This document shows positions 32,596-41,506 of a stretch of 64,000 nt of DNA, one piece after another. A model generated the notes under the pieces. That model had not been told where the DNA came from. It did no database searches and saw nothing but the letters and a program-made list of their open reading frames with translations. Source of the stretch: Prorocentrum cordatum (Eukaryota; Sar; Dinophyceae; Prorocentrales; Prorocentraceae). Made by a program: the position numbers and the translations under genes. Within the stretch, counting starts at the first letter, position 1. Each line of letters starts with the position of its first letter. The stretch covers positions 133,286 to 197,285 of the forward strand of contig CAUYUJ010003670.1 in assembly GCA_963575745.1 (NCBI GenBank). The letters run 5' to 3'.

Positions 32596-34809
32596 AGACC
32601 GACCTCGGGCTCATGGCCCAACCTGGCGGGGCCCCCTCAGGGGGCCCTCGCGTGGGAGCGCCCAGAAGGGGACGGCTCCAAGGAGTTTGAGGTCGTCGGG
32701 AACAGCCACACCCAGTTCACATGCGACACCTGCCGCATCCTCCACGATGCCGGGAAGGAGTTCCTTGTCGAGTCCTCGTGGCCCTCCGGCCGCTATCCCA
32801 AGATACGGGATCAGGCCCCCATGCAAGAGCTGCGGCGTGCGACCGGCGCCTTGATCGTCCCGATCCACATGTGCGCCTGGGGCAAAGCTCCTTCGGATGC
32901 ACCAGAGAGCCGCTACCGCAAGGGCAGCTGGTGGCTCGTGAGGCCCCGGCTGTACTTGCATGCCCTGTTGCTGGCGCGCCGGTGCCCACGCGACCATCGC
33001 CACATCGAGCTCAGGGACCACGTGCCCGGCACGGGCATCAAGCGCACCAAGGAGGCGCAGGTTTGGGCCCCCAGACTTTGTACCGCTTGGGCCAAAGTGC
33101 TGAAGGGAGCCTACCACCGATGGTCGGTGAGCCAGCTGCGGAGGCAGCTGGCACCCGTATGGGAGGATGGCCCGGGGGCGTCCCCCAATTCCGCCCGGGC
33201 GGATGCGCCCGGGCGCCTACAGGGCGTCGATTTCACGGGAATCGAGCGCCTGCAGGCCTCGGGGGGCGGCTCAAAATGCGGCAGGCTCAGCCCAGCCATG
33301 CACCGGGCGCTGGCGGGGCTTCCCAAGCCCCCGTTGGGCGAGGGAAAGGGGGGCGCGAGCGCGGGCAAGCCTCGCGCCCCCTGCGAGGGCCCGGCAGGGG
33401 ACATCGTGGAGGGCCTTGAAGGCTGCAGCCCGGCTGAGTTAGCCGCGGTCTACCTGACCTTCTGCACGGAGCACCCCGAGTATGATCCCGAGGCCATGCG
33501 GACCCTGGTTGCCCTGGGGGATCGGCTCCTCCAACGGACCGGCTCACTGAAGGAGGCGGCCGCGCTGCTTCGGCGCGCGCGCCACGAGCGCTTGGGCAAC
33601 CCCCTCCGCGGTGTCCTAGGGGATAAGGTGCGGCGGTGCCTGAGCCGGGACCACTTCGAGTACGTCCGTGAGCTGGCAGAGGGCGGAGCAGCTGCGCGGC
33701 GGGGCGCTCCGCGGAAGCTGGAGCGGGCCCAGCCGCGCCCCAGTGTGCGGGCCCACATCGACGAGGCCTACCAGAAGATATGGGCGGACGTGACTTGGGG
33801 TATTGTCCTGGTAGCTTCCCAGGCGGCCGAGGGATTCATGACGGAGTTGGTGGAGGCCCCCCTCGGGAGGGCCCCGAAGCAGCTCCCGGACAGAACCCTG
33901 TCGACCGAGGGGCGCATGATTCACGCGATGCTCTCGGCTAACGCAGCCACCCACGAACGCGATCACCCACCGGCCGTCCAGCCGCGTCATCGGCAGGTGG
34001 CGAGGACGGCGGTGTGGCACCGCGCACGCCACCCCGGAGCACGGCTCCTCTGCGCCAAGCGGGACGTCTCGAGGGCCTTCAAGTGGTTAGACATCGCGCC
34101 GGCGGATGTCGGGGACTTTGGCGCATCGCTGCCTGGGGCCCACGCCGGCGTCGAGGGGGACATCCGGATCGTTTACTTGGCTATGGTGTTCGGGTGGACG
34201 GGCGCCCCAGGCAACTACATGATGCTCGCGTTGGCGGCCCGCGAGCTCCACGAGAGCTATTGGCCTGGCGAGCCGCGCTGGCACGACGCCACCCACTTCC
34301 ACTCGGAATGGCTTATGGACGACCCAGTGGTGGTGGAACCCGACATCGGGGTTCGGCCGTGGACGGCCTGCGACGCGTTGGACGCCTCCATCCGGGAGGT
34401 ATTCGGGTCGGAGGCGGTGAACATCAGCAAACGGGATGCTGAGGGGGAGCCTTCTACTACTCAGATCATCTGGGGACTCAGCATGGACTTCGAACGCGAG
34501 CGGGTGGGACTCCTGGAGCCCAAGGCCATGAAGATGCGCTTCCTCTTGGCCGAGCCGGAGCTGGGCTTCGGATGCCGCATGGTTCGACTGCGGACCGCGA
34601 GGGAGCTGAGTGGGCTGGGCCAGTTCTGCGCTTGCGCAGCGCCCACTGAGCCTGGAGCTCCCAGCGGTTCATCGGATGCTGTCAGGAGACCCAGGCCAGG
34701 CTTACGTCCAGCCGCCGGGCGATCCCGAGCAGGTGGAGGCTGCCTGGGGCGATTGGCACCAGACCTTGGACTGGTTGCGCGTCTGCTTCGAGATGCCTGT
34801 CGAGGGTAA
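32587..34809 (+). CDS. DIRS-like polyprotein: MTase-like remainder plus reverse transcriptase
   Basis: A 740-codon frame. Residues about 20-170 finish the methyltransferase-like module (FLVESSWPSGRYPK, HMCAWG, SWWLVRPRLYL). Residues about 180-390 are a variable linker. The RT lies at about 390-690: KRDVSRAFKWLDI carries the motif A aspartate (34063-34065), FGWTGAPGNYMMLAL the motif B region, WLMDDPVVV the motif C double aspartate (34318-34323), and ITWG/WGLSMDFERERVGL the later palm. MDD in place of YxDD is tolerated in RTs. The frame passes the RNase H start at about 34610, where the homologous sequence moves to another frame, so a frameshift joins the two. RT catalytic residues look intact. 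Confidence 0.7.
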   Translation: MARRPTSGSWPNLAGPPQGALAWERPEGDGSKEFEVVGNSHTQFTCDTCRILHDAGKEFLVESSWPSGRYPKIRDQAPMQELRRATGALIVPIHMCAWGKAPSDAPESRYRKGSWWLVRPRLYLHALLLARRCPRDHRHIELRDHVPGTGIKRTKEAQVWAPRLCTAWAKVLKGAYHRWSVSQLRRQLAPVWEDGPGASPNSARADAPGRLQGVDFTGIERLQASGGGSKCGRLSPAMHRALAGLPKPPLGEGKGGASAGKPRAPCEGPAGDIVEGLEGCSPAELAAVYLTFCTEHPEYDPEAMRTLVALGDRLLQRTGSLKEAAALLRRARHERLGNPLRGVLGDKVRRCLSRDHFEYVRELAEGGAAARRGAPRKLERAQPRPSVRAHIDEAYQKIWADVTWGIVLVASQAAEGFMTELVEAPLGRAPKQLPDRTLSTEGRMIHAMLSANAATHERDHPPAVQPRHRQVARTAVWHRARHPGARLLCAKRDVSRAFKWLDIAPADVGDFGASLPGAHAGVEGDIRIVYLAMVFGWTGAPGNYMMLALAARELHESYWPGEPRWHDATHFHSEWLMDDPVVVEPDIGVRPWTACDALDASIREVFGSEAVNISKRDAEGEPSTTQIIWGLSMDFERERVGLLEPKAMKMRFLLAEPELGFGCRMVRLRTARELSGLGQFCACAAPTEPGAPSGSSDAVRRPRPGLRPAAGRSRAGGGCLGRLAPDLGLVARLLRDACRG

Positions 34810-35330
34810 CTTCGAGACTTCGTTTGAGGGCCTCCTGGGCCTTCGTGAGGCCCTCGGCCTCCCAGGGGCGCTCGGGAGGCTGCGCTGGCTGGGAGGCGAC
34901 GCCACCCTGGACCGAATCGGCGCGTTGGACTGGACCTCCCGAGAGTATATCGTGGCGGATGCGGCGCCCTACTTGGAGACGCTTCGCTCCGCCCCTGGGG
35001 TCACGTGGCAGGGAGAGGGGGAGATCATCGCGGTGGTCGAGCTCCTCTGCCTGATAGCCCTCGCGGCTGAGAAAGGGCCGGATTGGTTCCAGCTACTCCT
35101 GCCGTGCGTCACGGACAACAGTAATGTCAGCCGCTGGCTGCGACGCCGCCGAGCACGGAACGCGGTGGCGCGCCACTTACTCCGCATCCTGACCATGTTG
35201 GAGCTACGGTACAAGTTCCGGATTATGGACGGGCTCTATTTGCGAACCTACCACAACGAGTTGGCCGACTTCGTGACACGGGCCACGGTTTCGGAGGTAC
35301 GTCAGCGGATGGCGGAGGCGGGATGGATCG
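34610..35330 (+). CDS. RNase H domain of the DIRS element
   Basis: Part of a 748-codon frame (34610-36856), offset from the RT frame with a 200-base overlap. Acidic residues in order: VADAAP (about 34953), EIIAVVELL (about 35023), VTDNSN (about 35107) and, at the end, RTYHNELADFVTR (about 35243-35281). This matches the D-E-D-D layout of the DIRS RNase H, with its conserved HNxxAD end. It degrades the RNA of the RNA-DNA hybrid during reverse transcription. All four acidic positions appear present. Confidence 0.65.
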
Positions 35331-35449
35331 AGCGCTCACCAGCCGCCCCGTGGGGCGAGTTGGTGGAGGAGGCCGCCCAGCGCGAGCTGCGAATGCCGGG
35401 GGGCGAGGGCCCCCGGCGCGCGGCCGCGCTCCGAGTCAGGGGGGCCCGG

Positions 35450-36581
35450 GAGGCCCTGCCGCGCTACGCGCCCTTGCAGGTCGAAGGGGCGCGGCTGGTG
35501 GAGGTAGGAACCGCGTGGCCCCCCTTCGGGGAGGCCCGGGAGAGCCTCGGCGGGACGGCACAGCTGACACCCTGGGAGGTCGGCGGCCGATGGGAGCCGG
35601 ACGGCGACCACCCGCTCAAGGATCCCGCGGGGGCCCCGCCAGTTCGCTGGGCGTGCGCCTCGTTGTCGGAGGATCCCGGCGGACGCGAAGCCACCGGTCT
35701 CGAGCGCCTGCTGACCGTGGTCCGGCCGCTGGGCGTGCTACTCGACGTCCCCGTCAACTGCGCCGCGGCGCGGCTGGGTGCCCGCTTGCGGCGCCTGGGC
35801 TATGTGGCCCTGACCCCCGAGACTCGACTCCTATGCGCGCACTTCGGCGATGTCACGGCACGCGCACGGACGGTCCAGGTATGGGGATGCGGGGAGCGGA
35901 CTCGGGTTCCGGACCCCCCCCCCCTGGGCCAGCCCTGCCTGGAGCCGCGCGGCCTCTGCCAGCTCTGGAGAGAGGCGGGCCGGCCGTCGCTGGACGACCT
36001 CTGCTTGAACCGTGGACCCCAGGATCTCGACGACTGGGGATCGCATGATGCCCTGGCCGCGAGGCACGTGGCAGCCGACGGGGGGTGGGCGGGTTCAGCG
36101 CGTGGTGGTCCACGACCCGCGCGGGCCCTGCCACGCGGCTCGGGCGAAGCCCGACCCATTGAAGGGCTATGCGAATACCTTGGTCCCGGGGGCTGGCTGG
36201 ACCGTGAGGGCCCTGCGCCCGAAGGAGATCTGGTGCGCGCAAGGGGGCGCGGTGGAGCTCTGGGATGCCCTGGGCCTGGGCGGTGCGTCGGTCGCCGAGC
36301 GCATGCGGCTAGCCGCCCGTGCCCCGCCGCGCCGCACGGCGCGTTGGGTGATTCAGTGGGCGGAGCGGCTTCTGAGGCAGGCCGTAGATATGGCGAGCGC
36401 GGACGAGGCGCCCGGGGCGCGCGCCGGCGTAGGGCCCGACTACGACCGACTGGCGAACGACGAGGTGGTAAAGATGCGGCCGAGGGCCTGGCTTCTAGCC
36501 CCCGATCGCCCAAGCGGGCCATTCGAGGTCGCGCTGGAGGCGGCAAAGGCGACGGGCGACGACGGTCAGCTGGCGGACTAG
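35450..36581 (+). pseudogene. C5-cytosine DNA methyltransferase-like module
   Basis: Downstream of RNase H in the same frame. ARLVEVGTAWPPFGEA resembles motif I (about 35490). VVRPLGVLLDVPVNCAAARL (about 35717-35776) has LDVP where C5 enzymes have the ENV of motif VI. LCAHFGDVTARARTVQVWG (about 35831-35887) matches motif VIII (FGxxQxRxR). After a frameshift near 36010, GYANTLVPGAGWTVRALRP and KEIWCAQG (about 36165-36245) match motifs X/IX (LTPRExxRxQGF). The PPC nucleophile loop is doubtful (WACASLS near 35650). So the fold is supported, but activity of this copy is unlikely. Capture of cytosine methyltransferases by retrotransposons is known from dinoflagellates and charophytes. Confidence 0.5.
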
Positions 36582-36653
36582 CTCGACCCTCCCGCCACCG
36601 CCCAGGCCACCCCAGCGGGGGAAGGCAGGGCGCCCGGGGAGCGAGTTGGGGCT

Positions 36654-37990
36654 GTGATCTTCGCCACCCCAGAGGACTCGGGGACCCCCGAGCCGAAAGC
36701 CAGGGACGAGGCAGGAGGCGGGACGCGCCCGCCGCGCAAGGCGCGTCGGCGCGCCCGGAGCGCCCCTGCCCCGGCGTTGGTGAAGCTCGCGGCGTGGCGG
36801 TACGCCGGCGGAGATGCCCCGAAGGGGGTCCGGGGCGAGCTCACCGACCCACGTGAGCTGGATGCGACCGCCTCCGAGGCGATGCTGGCCAAGCTCGCCG
36901 AGGGGACGCGCGCCAATTACAGCGCCCGTTGGCGCAACTGGGTACTCTGGCGGAGGCTCCGAGGGCGCAGCCCATGCCTTCAGGGGGAGACGCGGGATGC
37001 CCGCCTCGCGGATGAGGACGACCTCATCCGATATGTCGTGTACCTGTACAAGGTGATGAAGAGGCGGGCCACGACCATCCGCCAGCGCCTGTTCGCTATT
37101 CGATACGCCCACACCCTGGCGGGCTTCGGCGACGTGACCTCGGACCGACGGCGGCTCTGGACCACGATCGAAGGGCTCCGCCGCTGGGGCGGAAAAGGCG
37201 AAGCGGAAGCTGCCGGCCACGCCCCGCATGTTGCGGTGGCTCCGCGAATACCTGTTCGCCCACGGGACGGCCACCCGCCGAGAGGCGACTATCCTGTGGG
37301 CGGCGCTCATGACCGGGTACTTCTTCTGCTCCGTGCGTCGGAGTACTTGGTCCAAGAGGACCGCTCCGGGAACATGGGCGGGTGGTGCGTGGCCACGACG
37401 TGCAGGGCCTGCGCGGGGGTACCCCCAGCGCCTGGCTCGGCGAATGCGACGAGGTGGTGCTGACGATCACCTCGTCCAAGACGGACCAGTTTACCGCAGG
37501 CTGCTTGCGCAACCACTTCCGCTCGGGGGTGGACTTGTGCGTCGTGGACGCGCTGGCCGAGCCCCAGGCCGGGGGAGCTGCCGGAGCGGTTCGGACAGGG
37601 GGCCGAGACGGGTCTTCCCCTGTTCCGTCGGCCAGATGGCCACCCGATCATGCGGGAGGAGGTTCAGGGGCTCCTCCAGCTCGCGGCCGCGGCCTGCGGC
37701 GTGGATGCGGGCCAAATGGGCTCCCGCTCCCTGTGCATCGGGGGCGCGACGGCGTTATGTCACGCCTGTCGCGATCTAGAGGCGGTCAAGAGGTTTGGAA
37801 GGTGGTCCCCGGACGCCTTCCACGGATACCTCTGGGAGAACCGTCGGCGCCAGGCACCGTTCGCCCGAGGCATGGCGGAGGGGCGCGCCCTGCTGGCCCC
37901 GGGCGCCCGCGGAGGCGACGGCGAGCTGGCCGGGGCCTGCCCCGACCGCCCAGTTGGAGGCGGTCAGGCCCCCTTCGGGGGCGACCTGAG
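36654..37990 (+). pseudogene. tyrosine recombinase (YR) of the DIRS element
   Basis: The core-binding domain lies at about 36880-37190 (RANYSARWRNWVLW, DLIRYVVYLYK, TIRQRLFAIRYAHTLAGFGD). The catalytic domain follows across three frames: LLLLRASEYL with the first arginine (37332-37334), TSSKTDQ with the beta-hairpin lysine (about 37469-37490), then GSRSLCIGGATAL (37719-37757) and RFGRWSPDAFHGYLWE with the tyrosine at 37827-37829. In the third box the family consensus is HxxRxGGA. Here the His position is Arg (CGC, 37725) and the Arg position is Cys (TGC, 37734). It would insert the circular cDNA in place of an integrase. Frameshifts plus these changes imply inactivity. Confidence 0.7.
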
Positions 37991-38398
37991 GCCCTCGGAA
38001 CGCCTGGCCTGGGCGCCCGGGCGCCCTCCTCGGGCCCGCCCATCGGCGAGAGTGGGGGCGGAAACGGGGGAGGAGGAGGATGGGGAGCACGCGGGGCACG
38101 AGCCGGGGCGGGGAGGTAGCGAGCGTATTTGGGTGCAGCAGGCTGGTCTTCCCGGCATGCGGTTCGGGGCGGGGGCTTCGCGTTGCGGGGGCCTCCCCGT
38201 GGACCTCTCGTCCTCGACCCCCCCGTCGCCTCCGCCCCCGACGGCCCCAGGCGCGCCCACCTTCTCCTGGTCCTCCCATCCGCAGCCGTCTTCGACTCCA
38301 GAGCGAGGCGCGTCGGCGGCGCGCGAACCCCGGCCTCGCGAGCCGGCCGCGCACCCGCCCCGCGCTCCTGCAGCGCGCGCGCGCGCCCGCTCGGGCCC

Positions 38399-40538
38399 AT
38401 GGGGTTCCTGGTGGGCTTGGTGGCGCTGGACCCCAGCCGGGCGCGGCGCCACGACAACGGCATCCTGGCGGTGAACCCGCTCGGCGTCGTCGTTTCGGGG
38501 CCCGCGCTGTCGGGCGAGCTCCGGAGCGCCGCCCACAACACCCTGTGCACGGTGGTGGACGAGCTGGACAGCGAGGACATCACCGAGGTGGTCAACCACG
38601 ACCACGATGCCGCCCCTTGCATCGCAGCGGCGTGCCTGGCCGCGGGGGCTGGCGAGGACCTCGGCTTGCTCGTGCTCGTCGACGGCAAGCGCGGCGCCTG
38701 GGGAGTGGGCTCGGGACCGAACATCAAGGTCCAGCGCCAGGCAGCCAAGCTGGCGCTCGCCCTGGCCCAGTTCCAGGGGCGGCCCATGCCTGGGCTCTGC
38801 CAGCTCTGCAAGAACAACAAGGGGCTGCTCGACATGATGCGGACGATCGACGCGGAAGCGGTCGGCGGGCTCACCGACGTGGAGGACGCCTCGAGCGGGG
38901 GCGAAGTGGGCCCCGCGCCGGCACGCGCGGCCGACTCGGGCGAGGGCGACGTGACCGCTGCGCTGGCACGCGCGGCCGCCCAGGCTGCGGCGCGGCGCCA
39001 GAGCAAGGGAGCCCCGGCGGAGCGTCCTCGCATCCCGCGCTCCCCGGAGCGGAGGCGCGCCTCCGAGGAGGCCCGCAGGCGCGAGCGGGTTGTCCGGACC
39101 CCGTCGCGCACGCGGCGCCGTGATCGCGCGCGCGAGGCGCGCCGGCGCTCGTGCCCTCGCGATCGGATGCGCACAGAGGACGACGTCCTGAGGCCCAAGA
39201 GCGGGGGCGCGCCACCGAGGGCCATCGTCGTGAAGAAGGAGGTGGAGGAGCCGGTGGGCACGGGCGCGGGGGGCAGTCCACCCCAGCGCCGCCCGCGCTC
39301 GAGGAGCCGCCGCAGGCGCAATGCGGAGCAGCGCCCGAGCACCCAGCAGCAGCCCCGTGACCAGCGCGACGAGGGCGAGGCCATCATCCGCATCGAGAGG
39401 GTGCCGCGCGTGGTCGACGCCGAGGTGGTCAGGCAGGTGGTGGTCCCCTTCGGGGTGGTCAAGCACATTGCCTTCCTGTACGACCACCGCAACAAGAGGG
39501 AGCCCTACGTGCTCGTGGAGTTCGAGCGCCGCGCGGACGCGGCGCGCGCGCGGGAGTGCCTGCGGACGGGGTACAAGTTCTTCAAGGAGGACCCTTGCAC
39601 GGTGGTCGCGGAGTGTGCGAGCCGCCCGCGTGGCCCGGACCCAGGCAGCGACGGGGAGGACGGCCCACCCGTCCAGCCGCCTGCCTGCCCGACGTGCGCC
39701 CGGCGGATGCGCTGGAGCTCCTTCGACCCGGGCGACGGGTGGGGTTGTGAGTTGTGCCCCGCCGGGGGAGCGAACAGTGGGGCCCTGCGGTGGCACTGCA
39801 AGGGGTGCGACGTGAGCTACTGCGAGGCCTGCCGCGTCGGCTACGGCACGCCCAAGACGCTCGTGGCGAAGGCCAGGCAGGTCGACCACGGCGAGAAGGA
39901 GGCGCCAGGCTCCAGCTCCGGCCGCGGGGGGCTCCCCAGCGCAGGAGCGGCGAGCGCGGGTGCGGAAGGGGGCCGCCCGCCGGGCGACCTCAGCTGGCCT
40001 AAGCGCGAGAGGTCGCCCAGCGTGAGTCTGGCGAGGGGCCCAGCGTGGGCGCACCGTGGCGATGCACCCCCCGGCCGCGCGCGGCGTAAGACCGGGAAGC
40101 ACGCCGGGCAGCTCCGCGCTCCCCGAGGCGGCTGGTACGAGCAGGAGGAGGAGGAGGCGCGCTGCAGCTGCCGCAGCCGAGGCCGCCGCCGGCGGGGTCG
40201 GAATCCCAGTGTGGCGCGGCAAGGGCTCAGGCGACAAGAGCGGCAAGGGCACCAAGGGCAAGGGCAAGCACGCCGGCACGGCTGCCGAGGGAGCCAAGGG
40301 CCGCGGCAAGGACAACAAGGGTGGCAAGGGCAACCACGCCAAGGGCGACCAGGGCAGCCGCGCCCCGGGCGAGCGCGCCTGGGGCGGCGAGGGCGGCCGC
40401 GCCTCGGGCAGCGCGGGACGCCGCGAGCGAGGTGGCGACGGCGGCAGCCGCCGCAGCCGCAGCGGCCGAGACGGGAGCCGCAGCGGCGGCGAGGGCCGGA
40501 GCCGCCAGGGTGACGCGCCGAGGGGGCCATCCATCTAG
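38399..40538 (+). CDS. accessory ORF: dsRNA-binding-like, RRM-like and zinc-binding domains
   Basis: The frame is open from 38129 and I choose the ATG at 38399, where biased upstream sequence ends. Residues 1-125 contain a fold ending PNIKVQRQAAKLALALAQ, like the last helix of a dsRNA-binding domain (KKxAKxxAAxxAL). An SR/RE-rich linker follows. An RRM-like domain (about 39385-39620) includes IRIERVPRV and EPYVLVEFERRADAARAREC. Then four C-x2-C pairs follow (CPTC, CELC, CKGC, CEAC; about 39689-39835), a ZZ/RING-like zinc site. The tail reads GKGSGDKSGKGTKGKGK in an adjacent frame, so a shift at the GAG-run near 40150 is likely. Otherwise it is uninterrupted, unlike the rest of the element. 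A role in element RNA handling is inference. Confidence 0.55.
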
Positions 40539-40940
40539 GCGCGGTCCCCCAGGCCAGCGCCCGCGGTCTCGCGGGCTGCGGGCAGCGGGCAGGCGGGTCG
40601 CTGTCGAGGCGAGTAGCCCCACAGCGCCAGGCCCGGCCGAGTTTTTGTGCGTGGCACGCACGTCGCGATACCACGCGGCCCCCTTTTCCGTGCGCCTCCG
40701 TGCGCGGGCGGGGCCCCGCTTGCGCGGCGCGCCCAGGGCGCCGTCGCGCCACTTTCCTCTCTTTTTCTTTTCCACTGCGCGCTCACGCGCACGCGCCGCG
40801 CCCGCGCTTGGGTGCGCGAGGCGCGGAAGGCCTCAAGGTTGCAGGCTAGTGGCCGCGCGCGCGAGGTCCCCGTGGCCCCGGGATCTGCCCTCGGGCCCAC
40901 GGTGCTGGGCGTTCCCGCGCGCGCAGCTGCGCTCTCTCTT

Positions 40941-41153
40941 GGCCGAGCGGCCGCAGGCGTGCCAGAACGCGTGCGCGCGCACCACTGTGCACGCGCGCAC
41001 GCGTCGGGCGTGGGCCGTCAGGGCCCGCGCCCGCGTGGAGGTGCGCGTTGCCGCGCTGCCGAGGGAAAATCATTTCTCCTCGTCCTGGTCCTCTCTCTCG
41101 CCTCCTTTCCTCTCCTCCCTCTCCCCTCCGTTGAGTGCACGCGTATCTCACTT
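40941..41153. repeat. B1, 213-base direct repeat
   Basis: Matches 41294-41506 with 5 differences that I count by eye (about 97.7% identity), and both edges end sharply. It starts GGCCGAGCGGCCGCAGG and ends CGCGTATCTCACTT. The last part is a pyrimidine-rich CTCTCTCTCGCC..CTCCTCC tract. Confidence 0.9.
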
Positions 41154-41293
41154 AACTTGTATAGTCTGATAGTAGGTTTGTAGACTGCAGGTTAAGTGGG
41201 GGGGGCTCAGGTAGCCATTTTGGGTCCGTAGCGTTCGGCTCAGGCCGACGCGCGGGTGCCCACCCGCCCCGCTTCGCTCCCATACGCCTGCGT
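41154..41293. repeat. A2 segment with spliced-leader relics, between B1 and B2
   Basis: Contains GTAGCCATTTTGG (41211-41223), identical to 13 bases of the dinoflagellate spliced leader. It is preceded by GGCTCAG (like the leader's 3' end) and followed by CCGTAGC..TCGGCTCAGG (41226-41248), a second mutated leader. The second relic begins the 32 bases shared with 26258-26289. This looks like reverse-transcribed, repeatedly trans-spliced mRNA. Confidence 0.6.
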
Positions 41294-41506
41294 GGCCGAG
41301 CGGCCGCAGGCGTGCCAGAACGCGTGCGCGCGCAACACTGTGCACGCGCGCGCGCGTCGGGCGTGGGCCGTCAGGGCCCGCGCCCGCGTGGAGGTACGCG
41401 TTGCCGCGCTGCCGAGAGAAAATCATCTCTCCTCGTCCTGGTCCTCTCTCTCGCCTCCTTTCCTCTCCTCCCTCTCCCCTCCGTTGAGTGCACGCGTATC
41501 TCACTT
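41294..41506. repeat. B2, 213-base direct repeat
   Basis: Second copy of B. I take its right edge (41506) as the right end of the DIRS-like element, because the sequence beyond changes to a copia Gag relic. Confidence 0.9.

Larger units (their letters stand above)
26258..41506 (+). mobile_element. DIRS/PAT-like tyrosine-recombinase retroelement, frameshifted
   Basis: About 15 kb on one strand, with modules in the order membrane ORF, Gag-like, CCCH-like knuckle, methyltransferase-like, RT, RNase H, C5-methyltransferase-like, tyrosine recombinase, accessory RNA-binding-like ORF. The RT-RNaseH-recombinase order and the lack of an integrase are diagnostic of DIRS-type elements. Ends: a 32-base sequence (A) at 26258-26289 recurs at 41227-41258, between two copies of a 213-base repeat (B; 40941-41153 and 41294-41506). 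That gives A1-ORFs-B1-A2-B2, the split-direct-repeat layout of PAT-like members. Most coding modules are frameshifted relative to each other. The exact outer ends are inferred, because no target duplication is expected for this class. Confidence 0.7.

Noticed and set aside
37964-40534. 856-codon minus-strand open frame
   Set aside because: It lies opposite the accessory ORF and recombinase end, is made of Ala/Arg/Pro/Leu runs, and has no motif. It is open only because of high GC.
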